DNA of 64,000 nt from Chloroherpeton thalassium ATCC 35110 (GTDB lineage: Bacteria; Bacteroidota; Chlorobiia; Chlorobiales; Chloroherpetonaceae): the NCBI RefSeq assembly GCF_000020525.1, contig NC_011026.1:2462001-2526000 (forward strand). Reading direction: 5' to 3'. The first letter of the stretch is position 1, and every line of letters starts with the position of its first letter. The notes below the pieces were generated by a model. It was not told where the DNA came from. It saw only the letters and a list, made by a program, of their open reading frames with translations, and did no database searches. Shown one piece after another: positions 22,101-29,229 of the stretch. The position numbers and the translations under genes are program-made.

Positions 22101-24974
22101 TCAGGTGACACGCTAACTTTAAATGGGCAAACCTTTAATTTTGGAAATGGCAGCGATGCGATTACAGTCAATGGTGTATTAGATGTAGATGAAGGTGCTC
22201 AACTGAGCATTTATAATACAGGTACATTACTTGTAAACTCTGGTGGTCGCTTGAACGTCCTTGGCGTTTCAGGTAATACGGCTCAGCTAAGTGGTGCAAA
22301 TGGGTATTATTCTCTGGAAGTGCAAGGAACAATTGCTGCAAAATATTACATCTTTGAAGATATGAACCAGCAGGGCATATACATCAATGGTGGCACAATT
22401 GACACTACGAATAATTTCAGCTATGGTACATTCACAAATGGAGAATCAAATGGAAAATTCTTGCACATCAACAATAACACTCAGAGTCTGACGAGCGGAA
22501 AGAAAATTGTAGAGGTGCAATTTCCATCAAATCCAGGTGGAACATCATACAACGTTTATGTAGAGAACTCGGCTTCTGGCGCTTATGCGTTTGATGATGC
22601 GTCAGGTGTTTTTGCGGGTGTTTCTTATGAGTATGATCCTGATGACGTGGTAGAATGGACATATACAACGGTAACAAGGCAGTGGACAGGGTTAAAGAAT
22701 AGCGACTGGCATACAGCGAATAACTGGTCGCCACAAGCTGTTCCAACCAGTGCAGAAAATGTAATTATTACCTCGAAAAGCAATTTACCGATTATTAGTA
22801 AAAGTAGTGCAGCGTGTAAAGATTTAACCATAAGCGGTGGAAGTCTAACTCTGAAAAATGGAGATACCTTAAGTATTTTGCGGGATATTACAATTGGTTC
22901 GGGTGCTTCATTTACCGTATCGTCTGATTCTGATGTCGTGAAAGTTCAAGGAACTTGGACGAATTCAGGGACTTTCAGAAACGGAAGTGGAACTGTGATA
23001 TTTGAGGGAAGCAATTCTCAATCGCTTTCATCGGGAGGCATCAGCACAGGTAAACAATTTTATAACCTAACAATTAACAAAAGTGTATCAACAGCAGATC
23101 TAAATCTGGCTGATAACAATTTGTATGTTGCCAAAGACCTTGTTATTACTCAAGGGCGCTTAAACACAGGTAGTCAAGATATTTATGTGGGAGGGGATTG
23201 GCGAAATACAGGTGGAGACTTTAACGGTGGTACCAGCCAAGTTACTTTTGTTGGTAGCGAAGTGGATACCGTTTTGACCGGTGGCAGTACATTTTACGAT
23301 CTTGCTATTAGTGCTTCAAGTGGCAGCGTTAGGGCTCTGGATAATGTGAGAGTGGAAAACGATCTCTACATCAACTCAGGAACTTTCTATGTGGATGACG
23401 ATACATTATCAGTTGGTAGTGCATCGGGCGATAAACTCTCCATTCAAGGTTCGTTGGCATTAGGTGAAAAGTCTGTTTTAGCTTTAAAAGGCGGCTCTGA
23501 TGGCGTTGCTGTTGAAAGCGGTGGTATCTTGCAAGCTATTGGTACAAGCTCATCTGATTTAGCGTTAGTGACGCGATATGGCACTTCAGGAAACTACCCG
23601 ATTATTTTAAATAGTGGGGGAAGCATTAAAGCCCAATATGCCAAGTTCAGCCACACGGGTGGTTCAGGAATTTGGGTGAAATCTGGGGCTACTATTGACG
23701 CAACCGATAAACTGCACTACTGCGTTTTCGAAAATGGCAATGAAAGTAGCTATATGCAGATTTCAAATAGTCAGGAGGTTGGGACAATCTCTGGGGTGAC
23801 ATTTAGTTCTGCAGGTACAACTTCCCCAACAAATAATGTCGTTTATGATGGTACTGGTAGTGTTCATTTTAATAATTATACAGGAGGGCTTAGTGGGGCT
23901 CGTTATGAACATGACAACGGTTCTGACCCTGTTGGAAATGTAAGATGGACTTTTACAGAGACGAAATCTTCTCTTTCAGCAGGTCAAACTTATACCTTTG
24001 GTAACGATATGACCATTAAAATCAATTCAATAGGTGATTTGTCTTCTATCACTGTTGAATTAGTGGATGAAAAACCAAGTGAGTTATTAACAGGGGTGTT
24101 CCATCGTTATTACGATATTACAACGGTTCCTGTATCGCCATCTGGCTACAATGTAAATGTTAAACTTTATTATGCAGATGGAACGGATGGCACCAGTAAT
24201 GAGATTCCGTTCAGCCAATCTGATTCGTTAGCAAGTGCGTGGGTTTCTGCTGAAAATGATTACCTTGGGCCACTTTCTGGATCCAGAAGTGCTTCCCAGA
24301 ACTGGGCTATGGCCAGCAATGTGGTTGGCAGCACATCAACAGGTTATCTAAATGGTATCTGGTTCATTTCAAATGCTCAGGATGATGCGGCATTGCCAGT
24401 TGAACTATTGTCATTCAATCTGGAAAATGACGGAGTGGGCGTGAAAGTTACATGGTCGACGGCATCAGAGGTCGATAACTTGGGCTTTATCCTGGAGCTT
24501 TCAACTTCATCGGATAGTGGTTTTGTAGAAGTCGCATCTTATCAAACCAATGATGCGCTTAAAGGTCAAGGTACTGTTTCGGTACAAACAAATTATGAAT
24601 ACACCAATTACAGTTCTTTCGAGACAGGCAAGACGTACTACTATCGTTTATCTGATGTAAACTTGTCGGGAACGAAAACTGTGTTGGAAACGCAGTCAAT
24701 TACTCGGCCAAATGTGTATAGTTTGGAACAAAACTATCCAAATCCATTCAATCCTATAACGACGATTCAGTTCAACTTGCAAAAATCTGCACGAACTGTT
24801 TTGGAAGTATATGATATTTTAGGCCGGAAAATCACAACTCTCGTCAATGATAACTTAGACGCAGGGGCGCATGTTGTGCAATGGAATGCAAAGGGTGTCG
24901 CTTCGGGTGTTTATTTCTATCGCTTGAGAAGTGGCAACTATACAGCCGTGAAGAAAATGATGGTATTAAAATAA
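13140..24974 (+). CDS. Giant secreted multi-repeat surface protein with type IX sorting domain
   Basis: About 3,944 residues from the ATG at 13140, chosen because it begins a good signal peptide (MEKVFGFKANKNTLLMLVAF to a cleavable VFAQ); the in-frame ATG at 13068 would put 24 polar residues in front. Four large modules each open with a W-T-G ... W ... NW ... P-T-S segment (residues about 88, 1298, 2418, 3180), continue with degenerate repeats of about 60-70 residues of the type LDINGDL..GNW.N.GTF..GTVTFDG..Q.I, predicted as beta-solenoid, and close with an F..G..NG...Y..D...W segment. Residue 3752 on is fibronectin-III-like (LPVELLSFNLENDG), and the final ~85 residues are a T9SS type A domain (QNYPNPFNPIT, YDILGRKI, GVYFYRL, KKMMVLK). 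Probably a surface adhesin or stalk-like filament; function not known. A strong terminator follows. Confidence 0.9.
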   Translation: MEKVFGFKANKNTLLMLVAFVFSMLARPVFAQNAKVFSEGGNAKQDSLYYSPADYVTPIVPLDSTFYVEPIKKSASKSTLGKTMADITWTGAGDGVSWNEGANWEGAVPTSSDNVIIPNGANVQLIDGSNGVCNTLTIENGGSLTVGSKTLTVTGDVDIQSGGSLSNSGTITLGGNWLNSGTLFSNTGSVVQFTSTGDQTIEASSFYDLHLYGTSGTKTALGDLDINGDLRIYQGVSFDPGSHDIYIAESFENDGTLILGTGTFIFDGTVWQQIYSNQAGYAPGTWNFNDIEVTGNAGGIAIYDTLSINGDVTVGSSEYIWLIHYALTNTTSEGIMNGNGGSLTFAANSYIVVRTQMANGAGGADDNFPNNFNTISFATGDNAALCYYRTTDASHNQIIRTHDANGDQIAYGRLRLDVDDHDPSYSSIKSLDGDLNVDQYIYIDSEVTFDVTASNYSINVWGNWQNDGVFDAQGGTVTFDGDYQYIQGDNTTTFNNLVFSGDYGKILQVGTEVSGNCTVSSGVQYLNLQTYTLTGSGASSTLTLNDEVLLYVRDQYNFPDFPNYSFTALSEVRYDRSGDQQIKTGITYGGLYLGNGGGKDFDASTDNLTVKGDLTIASGTTLGIYMPSSAANFTLTLEGDYTNAGTVQDYATNTTFVLSGSDDASFNPGGDGSGQIINNLTVSKSSSATVTLDNNIRIDGDFLLSSGTFGMAAYNRNVTVNGNWTTNLGAEFDHGTGTVYFTGNGQVITANGDGDFWNVDLSGGTKSFGSDVDINNNLIIESDGSLDLNTGNLYLGGSFNNNNGGSFDASNQTVVLDGSSNMNFYIGPNDSLWNLTVNKSGGAYVNYDEHDLKIGGNFSLLSGEMNRGYNSSTSQYTDIIIYGNWSRTGGTFLSNATDTVFFMGATQSIAGLGTDDFANIWFGGGGTKTITANVDADRSINIESGTTVAVSGTKTLKVGRDFINDGTFTCNQSTLVFEEYAGWNPVYLKTNGSSLYNLTLNMYGSGYRVDLSDDLDVNNNIKITQGTLDVTTAGNYDINCGGSWTVGTNGAFNERSGIVTFDGTSTSKTITTNGDNFYRLVFNASNSVYSLNDNLATTEDVLVQNGTLNLNGNSLLVGNGSGDSLVVSDTIIVNENAMLRMASGSQISVASGGYMQVAGAVSNPATVTNQGSGRYAFDIQSGGTIAAEYYTFEFMDTDGLNVMNGALVDATMNFSNGVFTNGASAGTFLTLENNQAIGTVTGVSFPTNPGGTGVSNVKKTVNQGSITFQNASGAFQGESYDNDTYNLINWTYTSTLWTWTGSVSTNWDTPGNWDLGTIPTSSGRVTIPNTTNKPVITSTSDSCYHLTIASGATLTLGDASNVGKLVATGDVTIQGTLTFAHTDDTLKVEGNWSNSGTFTHNNYGAVVFTGSGEQSIYSSGTGKSFSYIVIEKEGGQAVLASALNVNRMISLIDGTLNVSAANYAITVTGSWLKADSASFNAQSGTVTFNQADSTIYGSGTDDFYNLVISANPVILGGSLDISGGLTISSGADLDASSTSYGITILGNWTNNGGTFTAQSGNVIFGGVSQSITGTGTTTFYNLTIESTVTYLSADANVSNTFSLNSGRFELNTSTLTGSGSADLFVMSSSTQLYVEDNNFPSGFENFSLDQTSYVRYRSSGDEDVVGQDASGNQISFGYLYLEVGGTKTAQDDLDVNGSLYIAENVTFDLNSKDVTIELNWDNDQGGSVTNTGSSGTVTLDRDDTQYIYANTTTGDAFPNLVFAGSGAKVLAGNISVTGNLTLNTGVSYLNLQTYTITGTGSSNSFNLSSNVTLYVRGANNFPSGFESFNLAQNSIVRYDASLAQVVTTHDADGDQIQYGYIYFQYNTKTLDGDLNVRDQFYVYGSTTLEVTSANNYNISIGGNYYNLGTINFHSNTVTFDGGDEQIVYSYGTTSAKTFNNLRINKPGGSTLRIYTYDVKVNGDFTFDAGLLANHGRTLTVAGNWTSTSSATMDDRAGNVTFTGSKKVITTGGTADFYDVNFTGSDTTFLGSDIDVLHDLTIGSSAKLDVTENNYKIGILGDYTNNNIFVPRNGLVEFYGTTTQYINTGGDDTDENAFYDLKINRESGYVYLNGNLFVKGNIEFAGSTSAEAQFRMDGNDIEVQGSWLNPKAVYVVPNNGDETVTFSGTSKDTIETGYFSTRPSRFAYLVINHQDSVIHIDDIRVDHGYEVQQGKVYLNGHNFYFGSTYDADENFALSSSNGVALFDIGAGGTLNIRGGNNVNIESSSTDTSVFRMVGTDDNAAEVTYWGNRYYRFNVNSGGRTYARYYRFSGMDSSGVRIDGGVIAGTGADTTEDFSNGYFNLGQNAGRYLYIVNNSQTLQIDSVGFVNSLGASGANVEKLNDAGRITFYNATGEYAGEDYERDTHSRVDWATVFTGITWTGANGTNWHDAGNWSPAQVPTSSDDVTIPNVTNRPLISNNDAVCRNLTIEDVAELQIGNSKDLDVNGGIQINGTLKIFGQDSVFVSGDYLNAGILNAGQSTFIFDGDIQKINSGGITNNYVFYNIYITDTSSVLLEDNVQLSNDLTIDVESSLDVDVDRAIYVKGDWSNSGSLVYHEGTVTFNGESAQSISGSGTNDFYNVYFSASGVKSLSGTINIYGSVRINTGATVNGGSATVNCSSNFYNYGSFDGGSGTFNFNGSGGVNIYGDNIPTFHNVLFSNGGYTTLYTSINVDSLLLVEDDVNYINLQTYSINGTGSNDSLFLGARVRMYVRGSDNFPKNFSAIKLADSSYVRYDASMTQTVRTKTSGGDPFYYGYLELMHISTGSRKVLEGDLYTNNEIQINDPDTLDITSNNYDITCGGRFDLYGYILADYDTVANTLTMNDQVDNYFTSPGTGYGKVLHNIVFDAGDGNTMIFAGSDELICNNITINSGMVNPNGNREITLTGNFIVNGNGEFLPSTSHLIFAGTGDLTLKANGSTLYKVTLDGNGKTVSLGDELNMNSDLIISSGDTLTLNGQTFNFGNGSDAITVNGVLDVDEGAQLSIYNTGTLLVNSGGRLNVLGVSGNTAQLSGANGYYSLEVQGTIAAKYYIFEDMNQQGIYINGGTIDTTNNFSYGTFTNGESNGKFLHINNNTQSLTSGKKIVEVQFPSNPGGTSYNVYVENSASGAYAFDDASGVFAGVSYEYDPDDVVEWTYTTVTRQWTGLKNSDWHTANNWSPQAVPTSAENVIITSKSNLPIISKSSAACKDLTISGGSLTLKNGDTLSILRDITIGSGASFTVSSDSDVVKVQGTWTNSGTFRNGSGTVIFEGSNSQSLSSGGISTGKQFYNLTINKSVSTADLNLADNNLYVAKDLVITQGRLNTGSQDIYVGGDWRNTGGDFNGGTSQVTFVGSEVDTVLTGGSTFYDLAISASSGSVRALDNVRVENDLYINSGTFYVDDDTLSVGSASGDKLSIQGSLALGEKSVLALKGGSDGVAVESGGILQAIGTSSSDLALVTRYGTSGNYPIILNSGGSIKAQYAKFSHTGGSGIWVKSGATIDATDKLHYCVFENGNESSYMQISNSQEVGTISGVTFSSAGTTSPTNNVVYDGTGSVHFNNYTGGLSGARYEHDNGSDPVGNVRWTFTETKSSLSAGQTYTFGNDMTIKINSIGDLSSITVELVDEKPSELLTGVFHRYYDITTVPVSPSGYNVNVKLYYADGTDGTSNEIPFSQSDSLASAWVSAENDYLGPLSGSRSASQNWAMASNVVGSTSTGYLNGIWFISNAQDDAALPVELLSFNLENDGVGVKVTWSTASEVDNLGFILELSTSSDSGFVEVASYQTNDALKGQGTVSVQTNYEYTNYSSFETGKTYYYRLSDVNLSGTKTVLETQSITRPNVYSLEQNYPNPFNPITTIQFNLQKSARTVLEVYDILGRKITTLVNDNLDAGAHVVQWNAKGVASGVYFYRLRSGNYTAVKKMMVLK
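13401..23980 (+). repeat. Four-module internal repeat array of the giant gene
   Basis: Module openings are at about 13401, 17031, 20391 and 22677, so the modules are about 3.6, 3.4, 2.3 and 1.3 kb and shrink toward the C-terminus. All four share the same opening (tryptophan-rich, P-T-S) and closing segments; they differ in the number of inner beta repeats. The repeats are diverged at DNA level, pointing to old duplication and not recent expansion. Confidence 0.75.
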
Positions 24975-24995
24975 AGTAAGGGAAGCCTTGTCGTT

Positions 24996-25037
24996 AAAAA
25001 GGCCTTGAAGGAATCTCCTTCAAGGCCTTTTCTTTTT
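24996..25037 (+). terminator. Terminator after the giant gene (bidirectional in structure)
   Basis: A perfect 12-base core stem GGCCTTGAAGGA/TCCTTCAAGGCC extended by A/T pairs, loop ATC, with T runs on the plus side and A runs upstream, so it could also end the leftward ribE transcript. Confidence 0.93.
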
Positions 25038-25074
25038 TATAAAAATTTGTGTCCTTTTTCCCGGGAAGCTTAGT

Positions 25075-25740
25075 TCAGTAGCCAAGCTCTTTAAGGCGGC
25101 TCTCTGTAAGTATAGATTCGGGGGTTGTGTAGGGCAGGGCGCTTCCGCGATTTAGCTGTAATTGATGCGCAATATATTTTCCCAATATGTCAAACTCCAA
25201 GTTAACAGCATCGCCGGGAAGGCGCTCAGCAAGGGTTGTATGGGCAAAAGTGTATGGGATAATCGCGAGCGTGAAAACGGATGCGCTGACTTCCGCCACG
25301 GTGAGACTGATGCCATCAACGGCAATAGATCCAATAGGAACTATAAACGGGTTGAACTTGCTCTCGTAACGAATTTTATACTTCCAACTGGCCGACTGTT
25401 TTTCTATCGAGAGAATTTGTCCAACGCAATCAACATGGCCTTGCACAATATGCCCGCCCATTCTATCTATTGGGCGAATTGCGCGTTCAAGGTTCACTCG
25501 TCTGCCAATTTTGTAACTGCCGAGCGTCGTTTTTTTCAAAGTCTCTTCAACCGTATCTACTTCAAATGCCTGGCCGGTTACGGCAACAACTGTTTGGCAT
25601 GCGCCGTTAATGGCCACGCTCTCATCAATGGCAAGATCGGCGAAATCAGGGCTATTTATTTTAACGCTAAATCGTAAGCCATCTCCGCGTTTTACCACAG
25701 AAATAATTTTCCCAACGTCTTTAACAATTCCTGTAAACAT
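25075..25740 (-). CDS. ribE: Riboflavin synthase alpha chain
   Basis: Dismutates two 6,7-dimethyl-8-ribityllumazines to riboflavin. The 221 residues form the two expected lumazine-binding barrels: the first opens with the signature MFTGIVKDVGKI, the second with MGGHIVQGHVDCVG near residue 93. Slightly longer than the usual 200-215 residues because of a C-terminal tail (PYTTPESILTESRLKELGY). It lies 26 bases after ribD and is the last gene of the leftward operon. Riboflavin and FMN supply matter here because ApbE and RibD products meet in flavoprotein assembly, but no FMN riboswitch is seen upstream of the operon. Confidence 0.95.
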   Translation of the reverse strand: MFTGIVKDVGKIISVVKRGDGLRFSVKINSPDFADLAIDESVAINGACQTVVAVTGQAFEVDTVEETLKKTTLGSYKIGRRVNLERAIRPIDRMGGHIVQGHVDCVGQILSIEKQSASWKYKIRYESKFNPFIVPIGSIAVDGISLTVAEVSASVFTLAIIPYTFAHTTLAERLPGDAVNLEFDILGKYIAHQLQLNRGSALPYTTPESILTESRLKELGY

Positions 25741-25766
25741 GCAAATCGATTGGTTTGTGAGAAAAG

Positions 25767-26873
25767 TCAGTGATTAAAATATCCTTCAATGAAAATGTCG
25801 CCATCAAGCATTTGAACCTGATGAAAACGGAGCGAAACAGCTTCTGCCATGTTTGTGATTTCCAATGGCCTAAAAGTAGCGAGCCCGTCGCCGCCTACGA
25901 TTTTAGGTGCGATGAACCCATAAAATTTCTCGCAATAGCCTTCTTGAATCAAGCGGCTATAAACGCCACTGCCTCCTTCAACATAAACCGAAAGCAATTT
26001 TTTTTCATAAAGAACCTGAAATATCTCCGAAAACGAAAGTCCTGCTTCATTTTCCGTCACAAAAAAGACCTCAACATTTTTCTCGTTTAATTTCCCAACT
26101 TTTGGATGATTCGTGTTTTGCGACGAAGTAAAAACAAGCGTGTTGGCTGCAGCATTAAAAATTTTGGCCGTTAAAGGCACAGAAAGTCGACGGTCTAAAA
26201 GCACCCTAACCGGATTTTTCCCTTCCACATGCCTGACGGTGAGTTCAGGATCGTCGGCTAAAGCTGTGTTTGTGCCAATCAAAATTGCACTGTGCCAACT
26301 TCGCAATTGATGCCCGAGCGTGCGAGAGGCTTTGTTGGTAATCCACTTTGAATCGCCGCTCGTTGTGGCGATTTTGCCGTCGAGCGTTTGGGCGAACTTC
26401 AGCGCTACAAAAGGGCGCTTTTGGATATGGAAATGAATAAATGCTTCGTTCAGGCGCAAAGCTTCCGATTCGAGCACGCCAACTTTCACTTCAACACCTG
26501 CGTGCCTGAGTTTTTCAGCGCCCTTGCCCGAAACGTGTTCAAACGGGTCGAGGCAACCAATAACAACGCGTGGGATTTTGTGCCGAATAATGAGATCGGC
26601 GCAAGGCGGTGTTTTGCCGAAATGAGCGCACGGCTCTAAATTAACATACAGGGTGGATTCCTGAAGCAGTATCGGCTGCGCGACTGAGCCAATCGCATTG
26701 ACTTCGGCATGAGGTCCGCCGTATACTTCGTGGAATCCTTCGCCGATAATTTTTCCGTTATGGACGATTACTGAGCCCACGAGCGGATTTGGACTCACAA
26801 AGCCGGCGCCTTTTTTGGCAAGCTTCAAGCAACGATCTATGTAAAACTCGTCTTCCGAGAAGTTCTTCTGCAA
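25767..26873 (-). CDS. ribD: Bifunctional diaminohydroxyphosphoribosylaminopyrimidine deaminase / 5-amino-6-(5-phosphoribosylamino)uracil reductase
   Basis: Second and third steps of riboflavin synthesis. The N-terminal deaminase domain has the zinc motifs H55-A-E57 and P-C82-AHFGKTPP-C91; the C-terminal reductase domain follows with LKFAQTLDGKIAT and YVEGGSGVYSRLI. Length 368 is usual. The frame has no ATG near the N-terminus: after the stop of the upstream gene the only plausible start is TTG at 26873, giving MQKNFSEDEFYIDRCLKLAK, which aligns well with the family start. No Shine-Dalgarno is evident, so it may rely on coupling to the upstream gene 27 bases away. Confidence 0.95.
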   Translation of the reverse strand: MQKNFSEDEFYIDRCLKLAKKGAGFVSPNPLVGSVIVHNGKIIGEGFHEVYGGPHAEVNAIGSVAQPILLQESTLYVNLEPCAHFGKTPPCADLIIRHKIPRVVIGCLDPFEHVSGKGAEKLRHAGVEVKVGVLESEALRLNEAFIHFHIQKRPFVALKFAQTLDGKIATTSGDSKWITNKASRTLGHQLRSWHSAILIGTNTALADDPELTVRHVEGKNPVRVLLDRRLSVPLTAKIFNAAANTLVFTSSQNTNHPKVGKLNEKNVEVFFVTENEAGLSFSEIFQVLYEKKLLSVYVEGGSGVYSRLIQEGYCEKFYGFIAPKIVGGDGLATFRPLEITNMAEAVSLRFHQVQMLDGDIFIEGYFNH

Positions 26874-26900
26874 TTTTAAAAAGAATTCAGGTTCGAAAAT

Positions 26901-27860
26901 TTATTTCAAGGCCCTCAAGCGTACCAGTGAGTTTTTGATATACTTGTTGATAATGTCTTTCGGCAAGGTGATGTAAAAATCCTCGCTTGAAAAATCCAGC
27001 AAACGATATGAAAAATTAATTAGCGGATGTGGATTATTGTTATCAATCACATCCAGGCAAAAGCTATAAATATGGTAATCAAGTTGATATTTAATTTTGG
27101 GCAGCACCCATTTCAGCATCGCGTTGCATTCGATGGTAATGTCGAGAAGTTTTTCGCAGCGCTTTAGGTGAATGTCATTATGTCCGCCGGGCGGCAATTC
27201 ATAGTATAAAATGTATTCCATTGTTGCTTCGTAAAGAAACTTCGACATAACTTTGAACGACATGCCCGCAAAATATTCCCAAAACTCGTCATCCAGCCGC
27301 ATGGTAATGCCTTTATAAGCTGGATTTTCAAATTTTTCATAAACCCAATTGAGCAAAATGTAGGACGGTTCAATCGGAATATTTTTCGTAAACGTAAATT
27401 TTTGAATGGTTTCCAAAATGCGCTGCATGGTTGAAAGAACCATTGGGACTTTCAACAAATAGGCGGTAATGCGTACGGGCTCAAAATTGATGTCAGTAAT
27501 TTCGTCTTTGGGTCTTGGTGCCGAATTTTCAATGCCTGGCATAGCGTCGAGCACCTTCATGGACTTGGCAACTTCGGAGAGCAATTTTTGTTGATCCGAA
27601 GAAATCAAGTTGAACTCGCCTTGTTTTAAAATTTCAGCTTTAGCTTTGGTTTCCAGCCCTTCTTCGCGAGATTCTCCGCTAACAAAAAGCAAACTGAGCA
27701 TGTAAGTCCACTTCTTTTTTTCATTTCTGTCGGTTGCTTCGCGAAGTTTGTAAATAATGGACTCCGTTAGGTTATCAGGAATGAGTTCATTATCTATCGC
27801 CCAAAGTTCGAATGCTGTATTCATGTTATAGCGTCGTGTGGTCAGGGTTTGAAAGCTCAT
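26901..27860 (-). CDS. Conserved-looking protein of unknown function in the rib operon
   Basis: 319 residues with no family I recognise. No signal peptide and no clear membrane segment, so probably cytoplasmic; it is mostly helical in appearance and rich in aromatic residues (Trp, Tyr, Phe). The start ATG overlaps the stop of the dCMP deaminase gene as ATGA, which fixes the start by coupling and shows co-expression. The downstream neighbour is ribD. Segments such as [19 protein letters not shown] and [20 protein letters not shown] might help a profile search. The position between a nucleotide deaminase and riboflavin enzymes does not by itself assign a job. Confidence 0.75.
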   Translation of the reverse strand: MSFQTLTTRRYNMNTAFELWAIDNELIPDNLTESIIYKLREATDRNEKKKWTYMLSLLFVSGESREEGLETKAKAEILKQGEFNLISSDQQKLLSEVAKSMKVLDAMPGIENSAPRPKDEITDINFEPVRITAYLLKVPMVLSTMQRILETIQKFTFTKNIPIEPSYILLNWVYEKFENPAYKGITMRLDDEFWEYFAGMSFKVMSKFLYEATMEYILYYELPPGGHNDIHLKRCEKLLDITIECNAMLKWVLPKIKYQLDYHIYSFCLDVIDNNNPHPLINFSYRLLDFSSEDFYITLPKDIINKYIKNSLVRLRALK

Positions 27861-28396
27861 TTTTCATCATTGATAATGCGAATATTTTCTACATGAACTT
27901 GAATCAGCTTTACGCCGGTTTTGTGTAGCATGTCGGAAATATTCTCAATTTTGTAAGGCTTATCGTAATATATTTGTTTAATGCCCACATTGATAAGCGC
28001 TTTCAAGCAATTTATGCACGGGCTGGCTGTAACATAAATATCCGCGTCTTTTATAGAAACACCATGTTTCGCCGCTTGAATAATGGCGTTCATTTCCGCA
28101 TGAATCGTATTCATGCAGTTTTGCTCGATGGTTCCGTCGGGATGTGTAGAGGTGTAGATAAGGCAATTGTCATCGTCGCAATGTGGCAGGCCGGAGGGAG
28201 CGCCGTTATAGCCAGTTGCAAGGATGTTATTATCCCTAACAATTACGGCACCAATGTGTGCTCGTTTGCATGTAGCGCGTTGAGAGATCAAGTGTGCAAC
28301 GCTCATAAAATATTCGTCCCAGCCCAACCGTTTTGGGCGGAGTTGCAAATTCTCAGGATGGCCTGAGCTGCAATTGTGATGTTCGTGTTCCGACAT
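27857..28396 (-). CDS. Deoxycytidylate (dCMP) deaminase family protein
   Basis: Zinc-dependent deaminase that converts dCMP to dUMP for thymidylate synthesis. Of 179 residues, the catalytic zinc site is H99-A-E101 and P-C127-INC130, and the dCMP-specific features are [12 protein letters not shown] at 62-73 and C94 in the [11 protein letters not shown] stretch. The N-terminal 20 residues are His/polar-rich and specific. It starts four bases after the DUF547 stop. ComE-type proteins are close relatives, but the cytosine-nucleotide signature makes dCMP deaminase the better call. Confidence 0.9.
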   Translation of the reverse strand: MSEHEHHNCSSGHPENLQLRPKRLGWDEYFMSVAHLISQRATCKRAHIGAVIVRDNNILATGYNGAPSGLPHCDDDNCLIYTSTHPDGTIEQNCMNTIHAEMNAIIQAAKHGVSIKDADIYVTASPCINCLKALINVGIKQIYYDKPYKIENISDMLHKTGVKLIQVHVENIRIINDEK

Positions 28397-28400
28397 AAGG

Positions 28401-29135
28401 CTATTTCAATTCATTAAGACGCCAATCGTACTCAAGATACTCAATTTTTACGTCACCTTTTGCGAGCCATTCTTTTTGTTCGCCGGTAAAGTATTGTGCC
28501 AGAAAGCCAGTAACCGAGCCGTATTGTTTCTCAAAATCCGATTTGTACCAATCAAAAATCTTGGAAAGATAAAGCGTTTTTCCTTCCCATTTGAACTGAT
28601 TTTTTAGCGTATCCGATAAAAAAGCTTCTGTTTGACTGGTCAGTTGTTCTTTAAGTTTTTTGGCCGAATAGGCTTCGTCGCGAAGAATCGGGCACGAATT
28701 TGATGCACAAACCACCGCAAAATGAACGCCCGTTTCCTGAAGTTCGCCGCGCAAAATGTCGTGTTCAATTTCATCAAGCGTATAAACATTTCCTGCCACA
28801 GCACAAAAACGTTTTTTCCAAGGACTGTTGATAATTAGCGTGCCAAGGAAGCTTAAATCTTTGATGCTTTTGATAGGGTAGTTGTCAAGAATAAGCTTGA
28901 GTGTGTAGGCGTTGTAGGCATTAATCCAAAAGGCGACTTTCTCTTCACGGCTTTGAAAAACGGAAAGATCGGCCTGTTCAAGATCTTGAAGGTAAGCCGA
29001 AAACTCCTCGTCGTGTTTCAGCGCTGTGTAATTCACCTTGCCGTGTTTTACATGTTTTTTTAAAACCCTATCAAATTTACGGTGGTCAAAATCGCTGGAA
29101 TTTTGGTTAATTTCTTGGAGTTTTTCCTGTTGCAT
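28401..29135 (-). CDS. DUF547 domain protein
   Basis: 244 residues. The segment [20 protein letters not shown] followed by [35 protein letters not shown] and [14 protein letters not shown] is the DUF547 signature. In the family the cysteine of ...CASNSCP... is often conserved, but no reaction is established. Many DUF547 proteins have a signal peptide; this one does not from the ATG at 29135. It is the first gene of the leftward operon that ends with ribE and is transcribed away from the NFACT gene 94 bases upstream. Confidence 0.85.
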   Translation of the reverse strand: MQQEKLQEINQNSSDFDHRKFDRVLKKHVKHGKVNYTALKHDEEFSAYLQDLEQADLSVFQSREEKVAFWINAYNAYTLKLILDNYPIKSIKDLSFLGTLIINSPWKKRFCAVAGNVYTLDEIEHDILRGELQETGVHFAVVCASNSCPILRDEAYSAKKLKEQLTSQTEAFLSDTLKNQFKWEGKTLYLSKIFDWYKSDFEKQYGSVTGFLAQYFTGEQKEWLAKGDVKIEYLEYDWRLNELK

Positions 29136-29229
29136 AGCTCAATTTGGTTATAGTGACGTCAAAATAGAGAATGGCAGGAGCGCCAGTAGCTACGAGGTTT
29201 GCAGGTTAAATCTAACGTATTAAGGAGTT

